Positions 34,704-44,379 of a DNA stretch of 64,000 nt are shown piece after piece. Source of the DNA: Saturnia japonica. Taxonomy: Eukaryota; Arthropoda; Insecta; Lepidoptera; Saturniidae. The stretch spans positions 2,322,930 to 2,386,929 of the forward strand of contig CM065325.1 of the NCBI GenBank assembly GCA_033032175.1. Reading direction: 5' to 3'. Within the stretch, counting starts at the first letter, position 1. Each line of letters opens with the position of its first letter. The notes under the pieces were generated by a model. It ran no database searches and was not told the origin of the DNA. It worked only from the letters and a program-made list of their open reading frames with translations. The position numbers were made by a program, and so were the translations under genes.

Positions 34704-36230
34704 ATGGCTACCAAGGGTAAGCGACCCATGCGCGCACTTACTCCTGGTGACAAAATAGAAGCTATACAGCGAGTGAATGACGGCGAGTCCAAAGCTTCCG
34801 TAGCGAGAGACATCGGAGTTCCCGAGTCCACGCTACGCGGCTGGTGCAAGAACGAGGATAAGCTGCGCTATATGACCTCGCGGCTCTCTTCTCCGGACAC
34901 CGATAAGAGCAATGATGGGGAGCCGCCAGACAAGCGTGCACGTACAGTGTCCCCCGTGGCTCCATCCCCTCCCGCACCTTCGGGCCTTGATCTCACTGCT
35001 CCCACGATTGTCTCCTCCAACAACATTCAAGTCTCAACGCCACCCATCGACACACCAGTTGAGCTCACCACCAAGCGTAGTGAACCCTCTCCTACACAAC
35101 TCCCTTCTCGAGAACGACGACCGGATCCGGGTGCCAGCGTCTCCATGAGCGCCATCAGCCCGTTATCAGGCCTCGGGCATCTTCCCGGGCTATCACATTC
35201 TCACCTTGGTCTCAGCTTCAATGAAATAGCCACAAATCTGACACTCCTCGCGCAGCTGAACCCTGGCCTCTCGGCGCTGTCAGCTCAGCCATCTAGTCTC
35301 CTTCGCTCCGTGCGGTCTCCTAAACCGGCCCACAATGGTGTGCTTAATCTAAACGAAAGCAAGCATCGTAGTAAACAACACCATTCAGATCCGTACCGAC
35401 ACGCATCTACGAAATCAAGCCATCACGGATCCGGAATGTCTTCAGCTAACCAACCGGTAGACGATACGCTGTGGTATTGGCTGAAGACTCAACAGGCCAT
35501 GTTAGACCTTACAACACAGACAAACACGACGCATCCCTTACAGCTGGGTAAAACCAGTGACTCCAACGTCCTGCCGAAACCAATAGCCGCCGCTGCACCG
35601 ATCAACCCTCACCTTGACTATAACAGAAATACCTGGCTCTGGCAATATTACAAGCAGTTTGGCGGCGCGATGCCATTGCCAGAAGACAGACATAAACCAG
35701 CAGCACAAGTGCCCAAAGACAAAACAGCAGAAAACATACTTTACTCGCAACTCACCAGAGGAAAAATGGAAGAAGACAAGGGTACGATTCCGAATACCGA
35801 CCGGCTTCACTCTCGCAGCGACGAAAACCGCGTAACGAGGAGCGAAGAGCCGCGCGTCGCTCAACCTGCCGCCAGCCCCGAGATCACTGTGGAAAATAAG
35901 GAAACGACAGCGGACCGCGGACTCGACTCTGCCAAAAATCAAACAAAGGCGCGCACAGTACTCGATAACTTGCTTTTCAGTAACACGAATCCGACGACAA
36001 TAAGCAAAGAAACCAGGTACGAGAACGTGTTGAACGGGGAATGGGAAGCGGGTGCCGCGGAGGCGCTCGAGCATGGCGATAAGTTCCTATCGTGGCTGGA
36101 GGCGAGCGGAGACCCGAGCGTGACGCGCATGCACGTGCACCAACTGCGCGCGCTATTGCACAACCTGCGTGCGCGTCGCGCTCCGCCTGTGCACGCGGAC
36201 AATTTCGACCACGCCGCTCGACGCAAATAG
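34704..36230 (+). CDS. dan: Distal antenna homologue (Pipsqueak-type HTH nuclear protein)
   Basis: Predicted 508 residues in one uninterrupted coding exon. The N-terminus, residues 1-54 (MATKGKRPMRALTPGDKIEA...), is a Pipsqueak-type helix-turn-helix with SVARDIGVPESTLRGWCKNE as the core helices, the hallmark of Drosophila dan/danr and their insect homologues. A Ser/Pro-rich linker follows, then conserved tryptophan-rich blocks LWYWLKTQQAMLDL (near 255) and NTWLWQYYKQFGG (near 308), and a C-terminal helical block from about 435 (GDKFLSWLEASGD, MHVHQLRALLHNLRARR). In Drosophila these nuclear proteins act in antennal and eye fate and in neuroblasts. The start was set at 34704 because TTGTTTCAG, a good acceptor, ends at 34687 and the frame upstream of it is intronic. 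GC content is well above the flanks. I cannot separate dan from danr; lepidopterans are usually annotated as distal antenna. Confidence 0.9.
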   Translation: MATKGKRPMRALTPGDKIEAIQRVNDGESKASVARDIGVPESTLRGWCKNEDKLRYMTSRLSSPDTDKSNDGEPPDKRARTVSPVAPSPPAPSGLDLTAPTIVSSNNIQVSTPPIDTPVELTTKRSEPSPTQLPSRERRPDPGASVSMSAISPLSGLGHLPGLSHSHLGLSFNEIATNLTLLAQLNPGLSALSAQPSSLLRSVRSPKPAHNGVLNLNESKHRSKQHHSDPYRHASTKSSHHGSGMSSANQPVDDTLWYWLKTQQAMLDLTTQTNTTHPLQLGKTSDSNVLPKPIAAAAPINPHLDYNRNTWLWQYYKQFGGAMPLPEDRHKPAAQVPKDKTAENILYSQLTRGKMEEDKGTIPNTDRLHSRSDENRVTRSEEPRVAQPAASPEITVENKETTADRGLDSAKNQTKARTVLDNLLFSNTNPTTISKETRYENVLNGEWEAGAAEALEHGDKFLSWLEASGDPSVTRMHVHQLRALLHNLRARRAPPVHADNFDHAARRK

Positions 36231-36396
36231 ACGCACGAGCCCACGTTCGCTTCTTACAGGGAATAATTCAATTATGTATATAGTTACGTCGTCGCTAGTA
36301 AGCGTTCACTTGTGATATGTGTAGCCAAATTTGCGTACCTTGTTTCTTTGTTCTAAAAGAAAAGCTATGCATTATTTTCTTTAGATTTAAGTATTC

Positions 36397-36402
36397 AATA
36401 AA
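36397..36402 (+). terminator. Poly(A) signal for dan
   Basis: First AATAAA downstream of the dan stop, about 170 bases away. Confidence 0.55.
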
Positions 36403-36419
36403 CTCCGACACCTTTCCGT

Positions 36420-37960
36420 AGTGGCCACTGTCCGCCCGTCTCAACGGAATCAGTTCCTGTTCTTCAATTTGATAAATAGAATACGTTATTATATAAAATG
36501 TTACATTTACATTACCTATGTGGTCTATACAATGAGCACGAAACTTCTGCGTGAAAGTGGGATAGGTTAGTTAGTACTGCTGTATGTTGCCATTCGACGA
36601 TTACATTCCTAGTTGTACCCTTAATAAATAGTTGATAGTTAACCCTTAAGTTCTACCTCAAGTCAATACTATGCTAAGTCACGGGGTCCTTTCAACCATA
36701 AATAATGTTGTGTTGGACGCGGGGCTACTTCGCTCCGGAGGCACTTCTCGCGGAATGGGCCTTTGCTGTCGGGGCGGCGCGTCGCGTCTCATCGCGCCAC
36801 TCGTGTACCGTCGCTGACTATACCAAATATTGAAAGGATACGATAGCAATGTTGTGCCAATCGTACGAACAAGGTAATATTGTTAAGATATAGATAACTC
36901 TATGCGTTAGCTAGGCGCTCGTTGTACAATTGTTTTCTATTGCTCAGTATTTTATATAAATTGTAGATAATACCTATCATATTATGTCTCGACTCGGAAT
37001 TGTATTATATGTTATAGTTAACAGTTAAGTACACTGTGATCAAAATTATAAATTATTGAGAGATTATTAATATTGTAAGTACATTCCTAACGAATAGAGT
37101 GTATTGTAACGTTGAAGATTGTCCAATGGTGATTAAATATAAGTGCGGTTCGACGCAGCAAACTTCATTCTAATTAAAAACAAATTATGTCTTTTGATGA
37201 TGAAGATGGATGTTTATTTGCATTTGGAGTTTATATTCTTCGACTCTATGAAAAATTACTATTCCTGAGATAATAATATTTTGTACAAAATTAATATTCG
37301 GATTTATAAAATGATTCCCTTAATCAAGAATTGTGATCTCGACCACGTTAAATGATTAAATTACAATTGAACCTTTTTTGTGTTTCATTGTTATACCATT
37401 TTATATAATTTGACCCTACTGTTAAATTTAAATGTAACGTTAAAGGCATCTTGGCGTAGGTACATTTAACATAATTATTTCAAGTGTTTCTGCACTTTAA
37501 GGGATTAGCAACATAAAAAAGTTCAGTTTAGTTCACTTAAAAAAGAAATACGGGATAAATTTAGATTGAATATAAATATAATGGAGAAAATTTAGGAAAA
37601 TATATTAGTAATATAGTAATATATTAATAATAATATATTAGTAATATATTAGTAATATATTAGTAATTATATAAGTCTTAGTAACGGGCCAAATAATGTT
37701 ACTAAGTTACTAACAACTCACAACTAAGTTTGAACACACAGTGTATCAATCAGTGCTTTTTGCTATCCACAAAAGCCTTAAAGCAAAACAATGTTGTAAA
37801 CTGCGCCAAAAATATGTTCAGCAGCAGTGTACCGTAATTAAAATTTGAAAAATGTAAAAACTCCACCACTCTTCTTAATTAAAGAGTCACAGACAATTTT
37901 TTATCATTGATACAAATAATCAAATGCCGTTATTGAAGTTTAAAATATCAGTAAATAAAA
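36420..37960. other. Gap between dan and the lobo fragment
   Basis: AT-rich. I searched the minus strand for further lobo exons (for example the conserved RGNCF block) and found none. 37599-37668 is a short tandem array of TAATATATTAG with an 11-base period. Confidence 0.5.
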
Positions 37961-37969
37961 CACACTCAC

Positions 37970-38809
37970 GTTTAACATCGGTTTATGGAGAGGCTCGTAG
38001 TCAAAATAATCACACACGAGGGACGCCAAGCCTTGCCACGTATTAGTGTTTGCAAAACACAGTTTAGTCGGCCTTATCGTCGTACATACCATTTTCTGAA
38101 AAAAAAAAAATGTAAATTATATATAACCATATTTCTACGTAGGTGCTATCGTCTATGATGAAATTTTAAGTTAAACGAAGTACAGCTGAAACTGTTGCTA
38201 TAACTTAAAAGATTATATTATTTATTACATTGTTTCATTCAATTTTCTGTAGATTCCTCATCCCCATTCCCAATCCATTGGACTCATACTAATGTTATCA
38301 ATTTTGAGTACAAATGGAAATAGCAATTAGACCAGTAGTGCCATCTATTATGTGCAGTTCAGATCAAAAAAATTGTATTTACTTACCTGGAGTCCACATT
38401 CATTAGGCGCTTGTAACAACAGTGGCTTCCGAACTTTGTAATGAAATTGAAACTGACGTCTAAAGTTCTCTGCATACGCCAATAACAAACGTTCTTTTGA
38501 GTTATTTGTGTAGTAACTTTTAGGAAAGCAGCTTCTTGTTTCAAACACTGGTTCAGTAATTTCTGGCCAATAGAGATTGATCACAGCAAGCTCATAGATG
38601 GCGTTTTCCAGGGAAGGAATTGATAAATTTTCAAGAATGGTTTTTTCACCAAATATTTTAGGTGGAATTTCATCAAATTCGTTTTCTTCATACGGCCGAT
38701 CAAAAATTGCACTCGCAACATTTTCGTTAACTTCCAACAAAGTATCTAGTGGTTCCAACTCTGATTTTCTTTCAATAGAAATAGATTCCAACTGTTTCGA
38801 AACACTCAT
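37970..38809 (-). CDS. lobo: lobo / DRC7 (CCDC135) homologue, first two coding exons only
   Basis: DRC7 is a subunit of the nexin-dynein regulatory complex of motile axonemes; the Drosophila orthologue lobo is needed for sperm function. Exon 1 (38809-38387, 141 codons, start MSVSKQLES) contains CFPKSYYTNNSKERLLLAYA, then ENFRRQF and RKPLLLQAPNECGLQ, and ends at a perfect GTAAGT donor in phase 0. Exon 2 (38095-37970, 42 codons) follows a TTTTTTCAG acceptor and reads KMVCTTIRPTKL, then WQGLASLVCDYFDYEPLHKP, with a GTGAGT donor in phase 0. NECG..(K)xVCTTxRPT is the family signature from the N-terminal third. The family is normally over 700 residues; only 183 codons are seen. The remaining exons are not between here and dan. 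They may lie further left with dan nested in an intron, or this may be a partial copy. No inactivating change is visible in these exons. Confidence 0.8.
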
Positions 38810-38839
38810 TGTCGAATTTTATGATAATTTTTTACATTA

Positions 38840-39900
38840 AAATTGAAATTTATACTAAAAATCTATATAAATCTTTAAAAATATTGACATTTCAATCATT
38901 TCAGCTTTCAGTTACTACGCAACACACAAATGAATGAATTCAAACAAAACTGATAAACAAAATTTAAAGCAATGATAAAACGTAACTGACTGTAGTTTCA
39001 AGAAATATATATCTCAATAATAAATAATAATACGCAACATATTTTTTTCATTTTTATGTGCTCTTTTTATTGTAATTTCTCAAACTGTATACTTTTGTAA
39101 AATATTAATTATCCTTTTATTTAAATCTTGCAACATTGATTACAACTATCTGTCAACTGACAAAATTGCCTACCTAAACAGAAAGACAAAATTTAAAAAA
39201 ATGTAATATTTGTTTGGTTTTCTTGCACAATATTTTCTCAGCTCGCAGAGTTCAACGAATATCGCTACTTTCAAAGCCAACTTGATCTCAAATAAGTTAT
39301 TATTTGAAGACATGAAAATAAAAAATTGAAATATATTGTATCAATGTTCTAATTGTATTAAATAGTAGGAATAATTATTTAAAGAAAAAAATAGCAATCA
39401 ATCGATATATCGTCATTTGATCAGAAGTTGACTCAAAGCTGTCTTTTTTTAAGAAAAATTCCACACGACATTTATACATTAAATATTTTAAAACAAAACA
39501 ATTGAGCTCCCCAACCGCGCCACCCTGAAGTTGCCATTACACATCCATGCGAGATATTTAAGGGCGAAATAAGTTTTTGTCAGGATCTTGAAGTGACATG
39601 TTGTGGTTTTTAATTTTAATTCATTAAATTAGGTTTTTGACCCTATGTTATGAAATATTGGTGGCGTTTTGCGTGATATAGCTTAGTGTTTGAGCATAAT
39701 TGAAGTGAAGTAAACTGGAAGCATACACTTTGATGTGTCACAAAAACTTCCTAGAAAGGTCTAACAAGGTGTGATTCACACATTTTGTGAAGTATCCATA
39801 TATCTTTGATACAAACTCCTTTGTATTCTTTATGACTACAGTTGTTGCATTATTATTATTCATTGAAAGGTTTCTAAAGTTTAAATTAAAATGAAAACCA
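38840..39900. other. Intergenic upstream of the lobo fragment
   Basis: AT-rich, no supported gene. It must hold the promoter of the minus-strand lobo locus if that is functional. Confidence 0.4.
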
Positions 39901-39912
39901 CTATTATAATAT

Positions 39913-39918
39913 TTTATT
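39913..39918 (-). terminator. Poly(A) signal on the minus strand
   Basis: AATAAA on the minus strand about 30 bases after the stop codon of the open frame at 39946. Confidence 0.4.
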
Positions 39919-39945
39919 TATAATAAACTCATAATCGCCTCGAAT

Positions 39946-40167
39946 TTAATACAAGGGTAACATCATTTTCGTTCCAATAAATCGTTCTATTTTAGGACAC
40001 TCTTTATTCACTTCATAATGGCAGTAATGATCTTCATTACAGAGAAATAATTGCCAAGTTAGGAAGAAGACTGATTGTATATCTCTAGAGCCATCAACAA
40101 AAAGTTGAGAACGAAAGAAACAATTTTTTAAATGAACGACTTTTAATCGACTACAAATCAAATTTTT
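39946..40167 (-). CDS. Possible 3' terminal exon of an unidentified gene
   Basis: On the minus strand an acceptor-like TTTGATTTGTAG (about 40157-40168) is followed by an open frame: RLKVVHLKNCFFRSQLFVDG, then VFFLTWQLFLCNEDHYCHYE, ending MMLPLY and stop. An AATAAA lies about 30 bases beyond the stop, the arrangement expected of a last exon. The frame also stays open upstream of the acceptor (to 40230), which weakens the splice argument. I do not recognise the protein and found no upstream exon up to the long-TIR element at 40957. Confidence 0.3.
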   Translation of the reverse strand, partial: KNLICSRLKVVHLKNCFFRSQLFVDGSRDIQSVFFLTWQLFLCNEDHYCHYEVNKECPKIERFIGTKMMLPLY

Positions 40168-41424
40168 TACATCATTACTGTGTACTCTGGGTGTACTGAG
40201 TAGTGAGTGGGTGTGTGTATCTTTAAACAAATTACGAGAATACGATTGTTACAAGCGTTGCCAGAGCGTTACTTTTGTAAAAGTTTTCGTTATTTTTGAC
40301 CCTGTCGTGTTACTCATGTAGGTACTACACAACTCGAAAATGTTACTTTTCGTGGTTGAATACAATAATTTGCTAAAAAGTATTTAGGTGTAACGGAACG
40401 CAGCCAAGTATAAAATATACAGTAAATTTTGACGGGACTTTCCCGAACATATTTTATATTTCATATAAAAATGAGTAAGTTACAGACAACACATGAGAAG
40501 CAGCTGCCCTTGTAGAATGCTTATACTATAGTATTTATTGATGTATTAAAATAAAAAGAATCTGGATTTTAGTTGAATGTGTAAGTAGTTGGGCTATTAG
40601 TTTATTAATAGGCTAATAGGTTAGTAGTTACTTACTTTAGTACTTTAACTGTACTAATACTTCAGTATAAAAACAAGTGATATTATTTTTATTAGCGGTA
40701 GGCGATTTTGGGATAACTAATGTAATCATTCATTTATGAAGATATCTCGAGTTATCTTGATTATGGCTATTAGAAATCATTAACAATTACTGATATATAA
40801 GTAGAAATTTCGATGATGAGTTATCATTCATTATCGAAGTTTTTTTTAGCTAATTGGTATTTATGGAGAACTGTGTTCACAACTGCGCGATCTTTTTTAG
40901 CTTTCGACCCTACATTTTTGATAAGTACATATCTAAATTCAGTCATCATTCATAATAAAAATTCCGACAGAACTAAATTTTGGTAGATACCTTGGGTACA
41001 CCTGTAGAAATAAAGTACCAAAAGTACCCATTGATCCCATTGGTGCTAAAAAAGTTATTCAAGGTCAAAGTCAAAATTTTCGGATTTCTTTAATTCACCT
41101 TGTAAACGGAAGTTTTATCGAAATTATAGCCCAAACAAAAATTGTAGTTCATAAAATTATCCACAAAAATGTTCCTTATACTATTTTCCCTAAAGATCAC
41201 CATTCCTAAGATATCGCTATTCTAAAAGTTATATAGCATATAATTATACATATAAGTTATATGCACTACCTATGAGGTAGTATATTTGGCGCTTTTTTTT
41301 AACGTGGTTTTCCCGGTAGTCCTTTTCCACGATCTGTTATAATGGAGTTATATGGGAAAATACTGTATTAGCTGCTTAATGGTTAGTGATATTGATATAG
41401 GTGACTATTTTAAACTGTATAGTT

Positions 41425-41925
41425 CTATTTTATGTTAATATTATGAAACTCTTCAAATTCGACTTCAACAGTCATGTCTTCTTCTTCTTGCTGGGTGTCC
41501 ATAAATTGTTCAACTGAAGATGAATCAGCTATCTCTTCATCGATATCACACGAATCTTCGTTTATAGGATTCGATTGAACATTTAGTACACGTTGGTGAA
41601 CACGACAACTCTACTCTTCTACAGCCACATTTAGCACTACAACCATTTTTAGAATTGCAAAAAATAGTGTTTAGGTGTTTTTCCGGAGCAAGTGGGAGGG
41701 GGTGGGAGTTTGAATCGGTTCCAAAATATTGTCTGTTAATTTCCAGCCCCAGTCTTCGGGGTTTAATTGATTGCCAGGCCATGCCTGAACTTCATATAAT
41801 GCTCGATACAAGTGTTGATAAGCAGAAGCCGATGATGGAGGAAGACAAGATAGTTGTACTTGTTTCTTGTTCCTTGTATTTTTTGCAAAAGTAAAATATC
41901 TATAAGTGTGGGGGCTCGTACCCAA
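41425..41925 (-). pseudogene. Fossil of a CXC-type cysteine-rich insect repeat protein
   Basis: Three frames together give: YFTFAKNTRNKKQVQLSCLP, then YQHLYRALYEVQAWPGN and PEDWGWKLTDNILEPIQTPTP-like sequence; then LNTIFCNSKNGCSAKCGCRR and CSPTCTKC; then an acidic tail DSCDIDEEIADSSSVEQF ending in TAG. The order LPP..., DWGW, C-x3-GC-x3-C-x-C, acidic tail is one I recall from a widespread, multicopy, unnamed insect protein family with tesmin-like cysteine spacing, usually linked with mobile DNA. At least two frame changes make it non-functional here. Its position between long inverted repeats suggests it is cargo of that element. Confidence 0.55.
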
Positions 41926-42133
41926 CAGTTATGACAGTGATGATAGATTCGGGGACGATAAATAAATCTTCCCGAATGAGTGTCGTCGATGCTATATTCA
42001 AACAAACACTGAATTAATATAATAACTAAACCTGGCTTAAAAGGAACACAATGTGCGGCGTATGCAAACGCTGCAGTTTATGTATACTAATATTGTAGCA
42101 CGGTGCGTCCCGTACAATAAGACTAAATCCTAA

Positions 42134-42700
42134 ATATTTATAAAACGTAAATTCGACCCCACATGGAGTATTGTTCTCATCTCTGGGCGGGAGCAAATAC
42201 CAGCTTCTTCCTTTTCACCGCATTCAGCATAGGGCGGCTCGAGTTATTGACGATCAAGCTCTTTTCGATGGGCTTGATCCATTGGCTCTGCGTAGAGATG
42301 TTGGTTCACTGTGTATTTTCTACCGCATTTATTATGGGGAGTGTTCCGAGGAATTATCTGGATTGATCCCGGCTGCTGAATATCACCATCGGACATCGCG
42401 TCAGAATCGTAAATTCCATCCACACCACCAGATGTCCAGCGTTCAACAGTGCGTTTCTTAAGGCACTTTCTGCCTTGCACAACCACTTTGTGGAACCAGT
42501 TGTCGCCTGAGGTCTTTCCGAGCCGTTATGACCTGGTGACCTTCAAGAAGATAGCTTATTCTTCTCTAAAAGACCGGCAACGCATCTGCGAGCCCTCTGG
42601 CGTAGCGGATGTTTGTGGGCGGCGGTTATCCCTTTCCATCAGGTGCGCCACATGCCCGTTGGCCCTCTTTAGCGTAACCCAAATGCGTAAGCAAATACAA
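42134..42700 (+). mobile_element. 3' end of a jockey/CR1-like LINE
   Basis: Two frames give the conserved C-terminal tail of an ORF2: MEYCSHLWAG, then FHRIQHRAARVIDD, LRRDVGSLCIFYRIYYGECS, and, after a shift near 42450, FLPCTTTLWNQLSPEVFPSR then YSSLKDRQR and GVADVCGRR. The RT itself is absent, so the copy is severely 5'-truncated. Confidence 0.75.
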
Positions 42701-43194
42701 ATACGCAAAAAAGCAAATACTTTAGCGTCATCAATTGAACCCTTTATTTTCAAATAATTTTAATACTGATGTTTTACCCCTTCTGAATATTGCTGATGTC
42801 GTATCGCATGTAAAAATAAAATATGGTTTTAGCATTTTGGATATGCAGATAAACTTTTTGAAAAGTTTATCTATGTTTGCTGTTGAGCCTTTCTACGTGT
42901 TAGAAAGTGAATATTTTTATCAATTGGAGTCCCTGCAGTAAGTAGTATTAACAAATCAACACCTTTTGATTTTAACCTTGAATAACTTTTTTAGCACCCA
43001 TGGGATCAATGGGGACTTTTGGCACTTTATTTCTACTGGTGTACCCAAGGTCTCTACAAAAATTTAGCTCTGTCGGAATTTTTGTTATTTGACCACTATT
43101 TTTATGTCTAATTTGATTGGACTAAAAAGTTTGTTTGTATTTTGTAAACCTTGTCTACCTTACTTAATTATGATCTTGTTTGACTGAGCTGAAT

Positions 43195-43872
43195 CTATAC
43201 TAATATTATAAAGCTAAAGATTTTGTTTGTTTTGTTGAACGCGCTAATTTCAGGAAATACTGCTTGGAATGGGAAAGTTATTTTAGCGTTGGATAGCCCA
43301 TTTATCAAGGAAGGCTATAGACTATATAACATCACGCTACGACCAATAGGAGTGGAGCAACAATGAAAAATGTTGCAAAAAACGGAGAAAATTTATTCCT
43401 TTTGAAATTTCCGTTGCGTGCGCTGCGTAAATGGTTAAAGTTACGCAAAAATGACGAGTAACGGAATTGTTTCTCATAAAAATTTACAAAAAAAATTAAT
43501 CTATTTTTTAAGGTTGACGCAATAAAACCTTTTTTATGGTAATAAAATTTGTTCTAAAATTATGAATTATTTTCAAAGGTGTTTTTACAAACATGGTATT
43601 AATCCTTATCGAAATGAATACGTTATTCATCAAAATTGCCCTCTAAATCAATTAATTTCAATGGATATCTTATGAGATATCATGGTTTTAAAATAACCCC
43701 GCAGCAAAATAATAAAGTACCGCGAATGCATATTAGCGGAATAATGAAGCAGGCGGGCGGCACCTATAAACTGTATTGGATGACTACGAAAATTGTTATT
43801 TGTGTCTGTCTACGTTCCACTCTCTCTCTTATGTAACGCAGACGGCAGTCGAAGTTGTGCGGGTCAACTAGT
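43195..43872 (+). mobile_element. Helitron (family A) with internal insertion
   Basis: Perfect 5' end TCTATACTAATATTATAAAG, then GAACGCGCTAATTTCAGGAA, ACATCACGCTACGACC and GGAGTGGAGCAACAATG. A presumed insertion of about 400 bp precedes the weak 3' end GGGTCAACTAG at about 43865. The 5' part is secure; the 3' limit is tentative. Confidence 0.6.
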
Positions 43873-44379
43873 GTTAAGTAAAATCAGGTAATTAAGTAGG
43901 TACTGGGTGTGGACAAAGTAATTGACATTAATAGTTTTGGTAATGTTGTTCAATATGTAAAGAAGTGCAGGTAAGTACTGATTTGACGCATAAATTGGGA
44001 TATAATTGTTGTTTTTCGACAATTATGAGAATGCGTTACTTTTGTGACCAAAATATTACGTTTTGTCCTTTTTGAGAAGTCCTTGTTAACTTTGCACTTT
44101 CGTCCACTGGCAACACTGGTTACATACGAGATAAAATAAAAATAATTATCTAACGTTGTTGTTAGAGCGAAAGCCGATATTATTGAAACTAGAATTGAAC
44201 AAAGCTTATCTAAAATGGTTTTGTGTTAATAGATAATTGAAATGTTTTTGGAATATAATAGAAAATAGTAAGCATAACCAAAAATTGTGAATCAAGTACC
44301 TACTCTACAAAGTAAACCTTAGCTGGTTTATAGTAATATCAAAGGTCTTTGTGACAGTGAACAAGGAATTTTATGCAAT

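Larger units (their letters stand above)
40957..43085. mobile_element. 2.1-kb element with about 120-bp terminal inverted repeats
   Basis: The left arm, 40957-41076 (AAAAATTCCGACAGAACTAA, CCTTGGGTACACCTGTAGAA, CCATTGATCCCATTGGTGCT, AAAAAAGTTATTCAAGG), is the inverse of the right arm at about 42964-43085, with scattered substitutions. Inside lie a fossil cysteine-rich gene (41425-41925, minus) and a LINE 3' end (42134-42700, plus). The arms suggest a non-autonomous or eroded DNA transposon of uncertain superfamily. Confidence 0.75.

Noticed and set aside
35538..36074. 178-codon minus-strand frame
   Set aside because: Shadow of the dan coding exon, no independent support.
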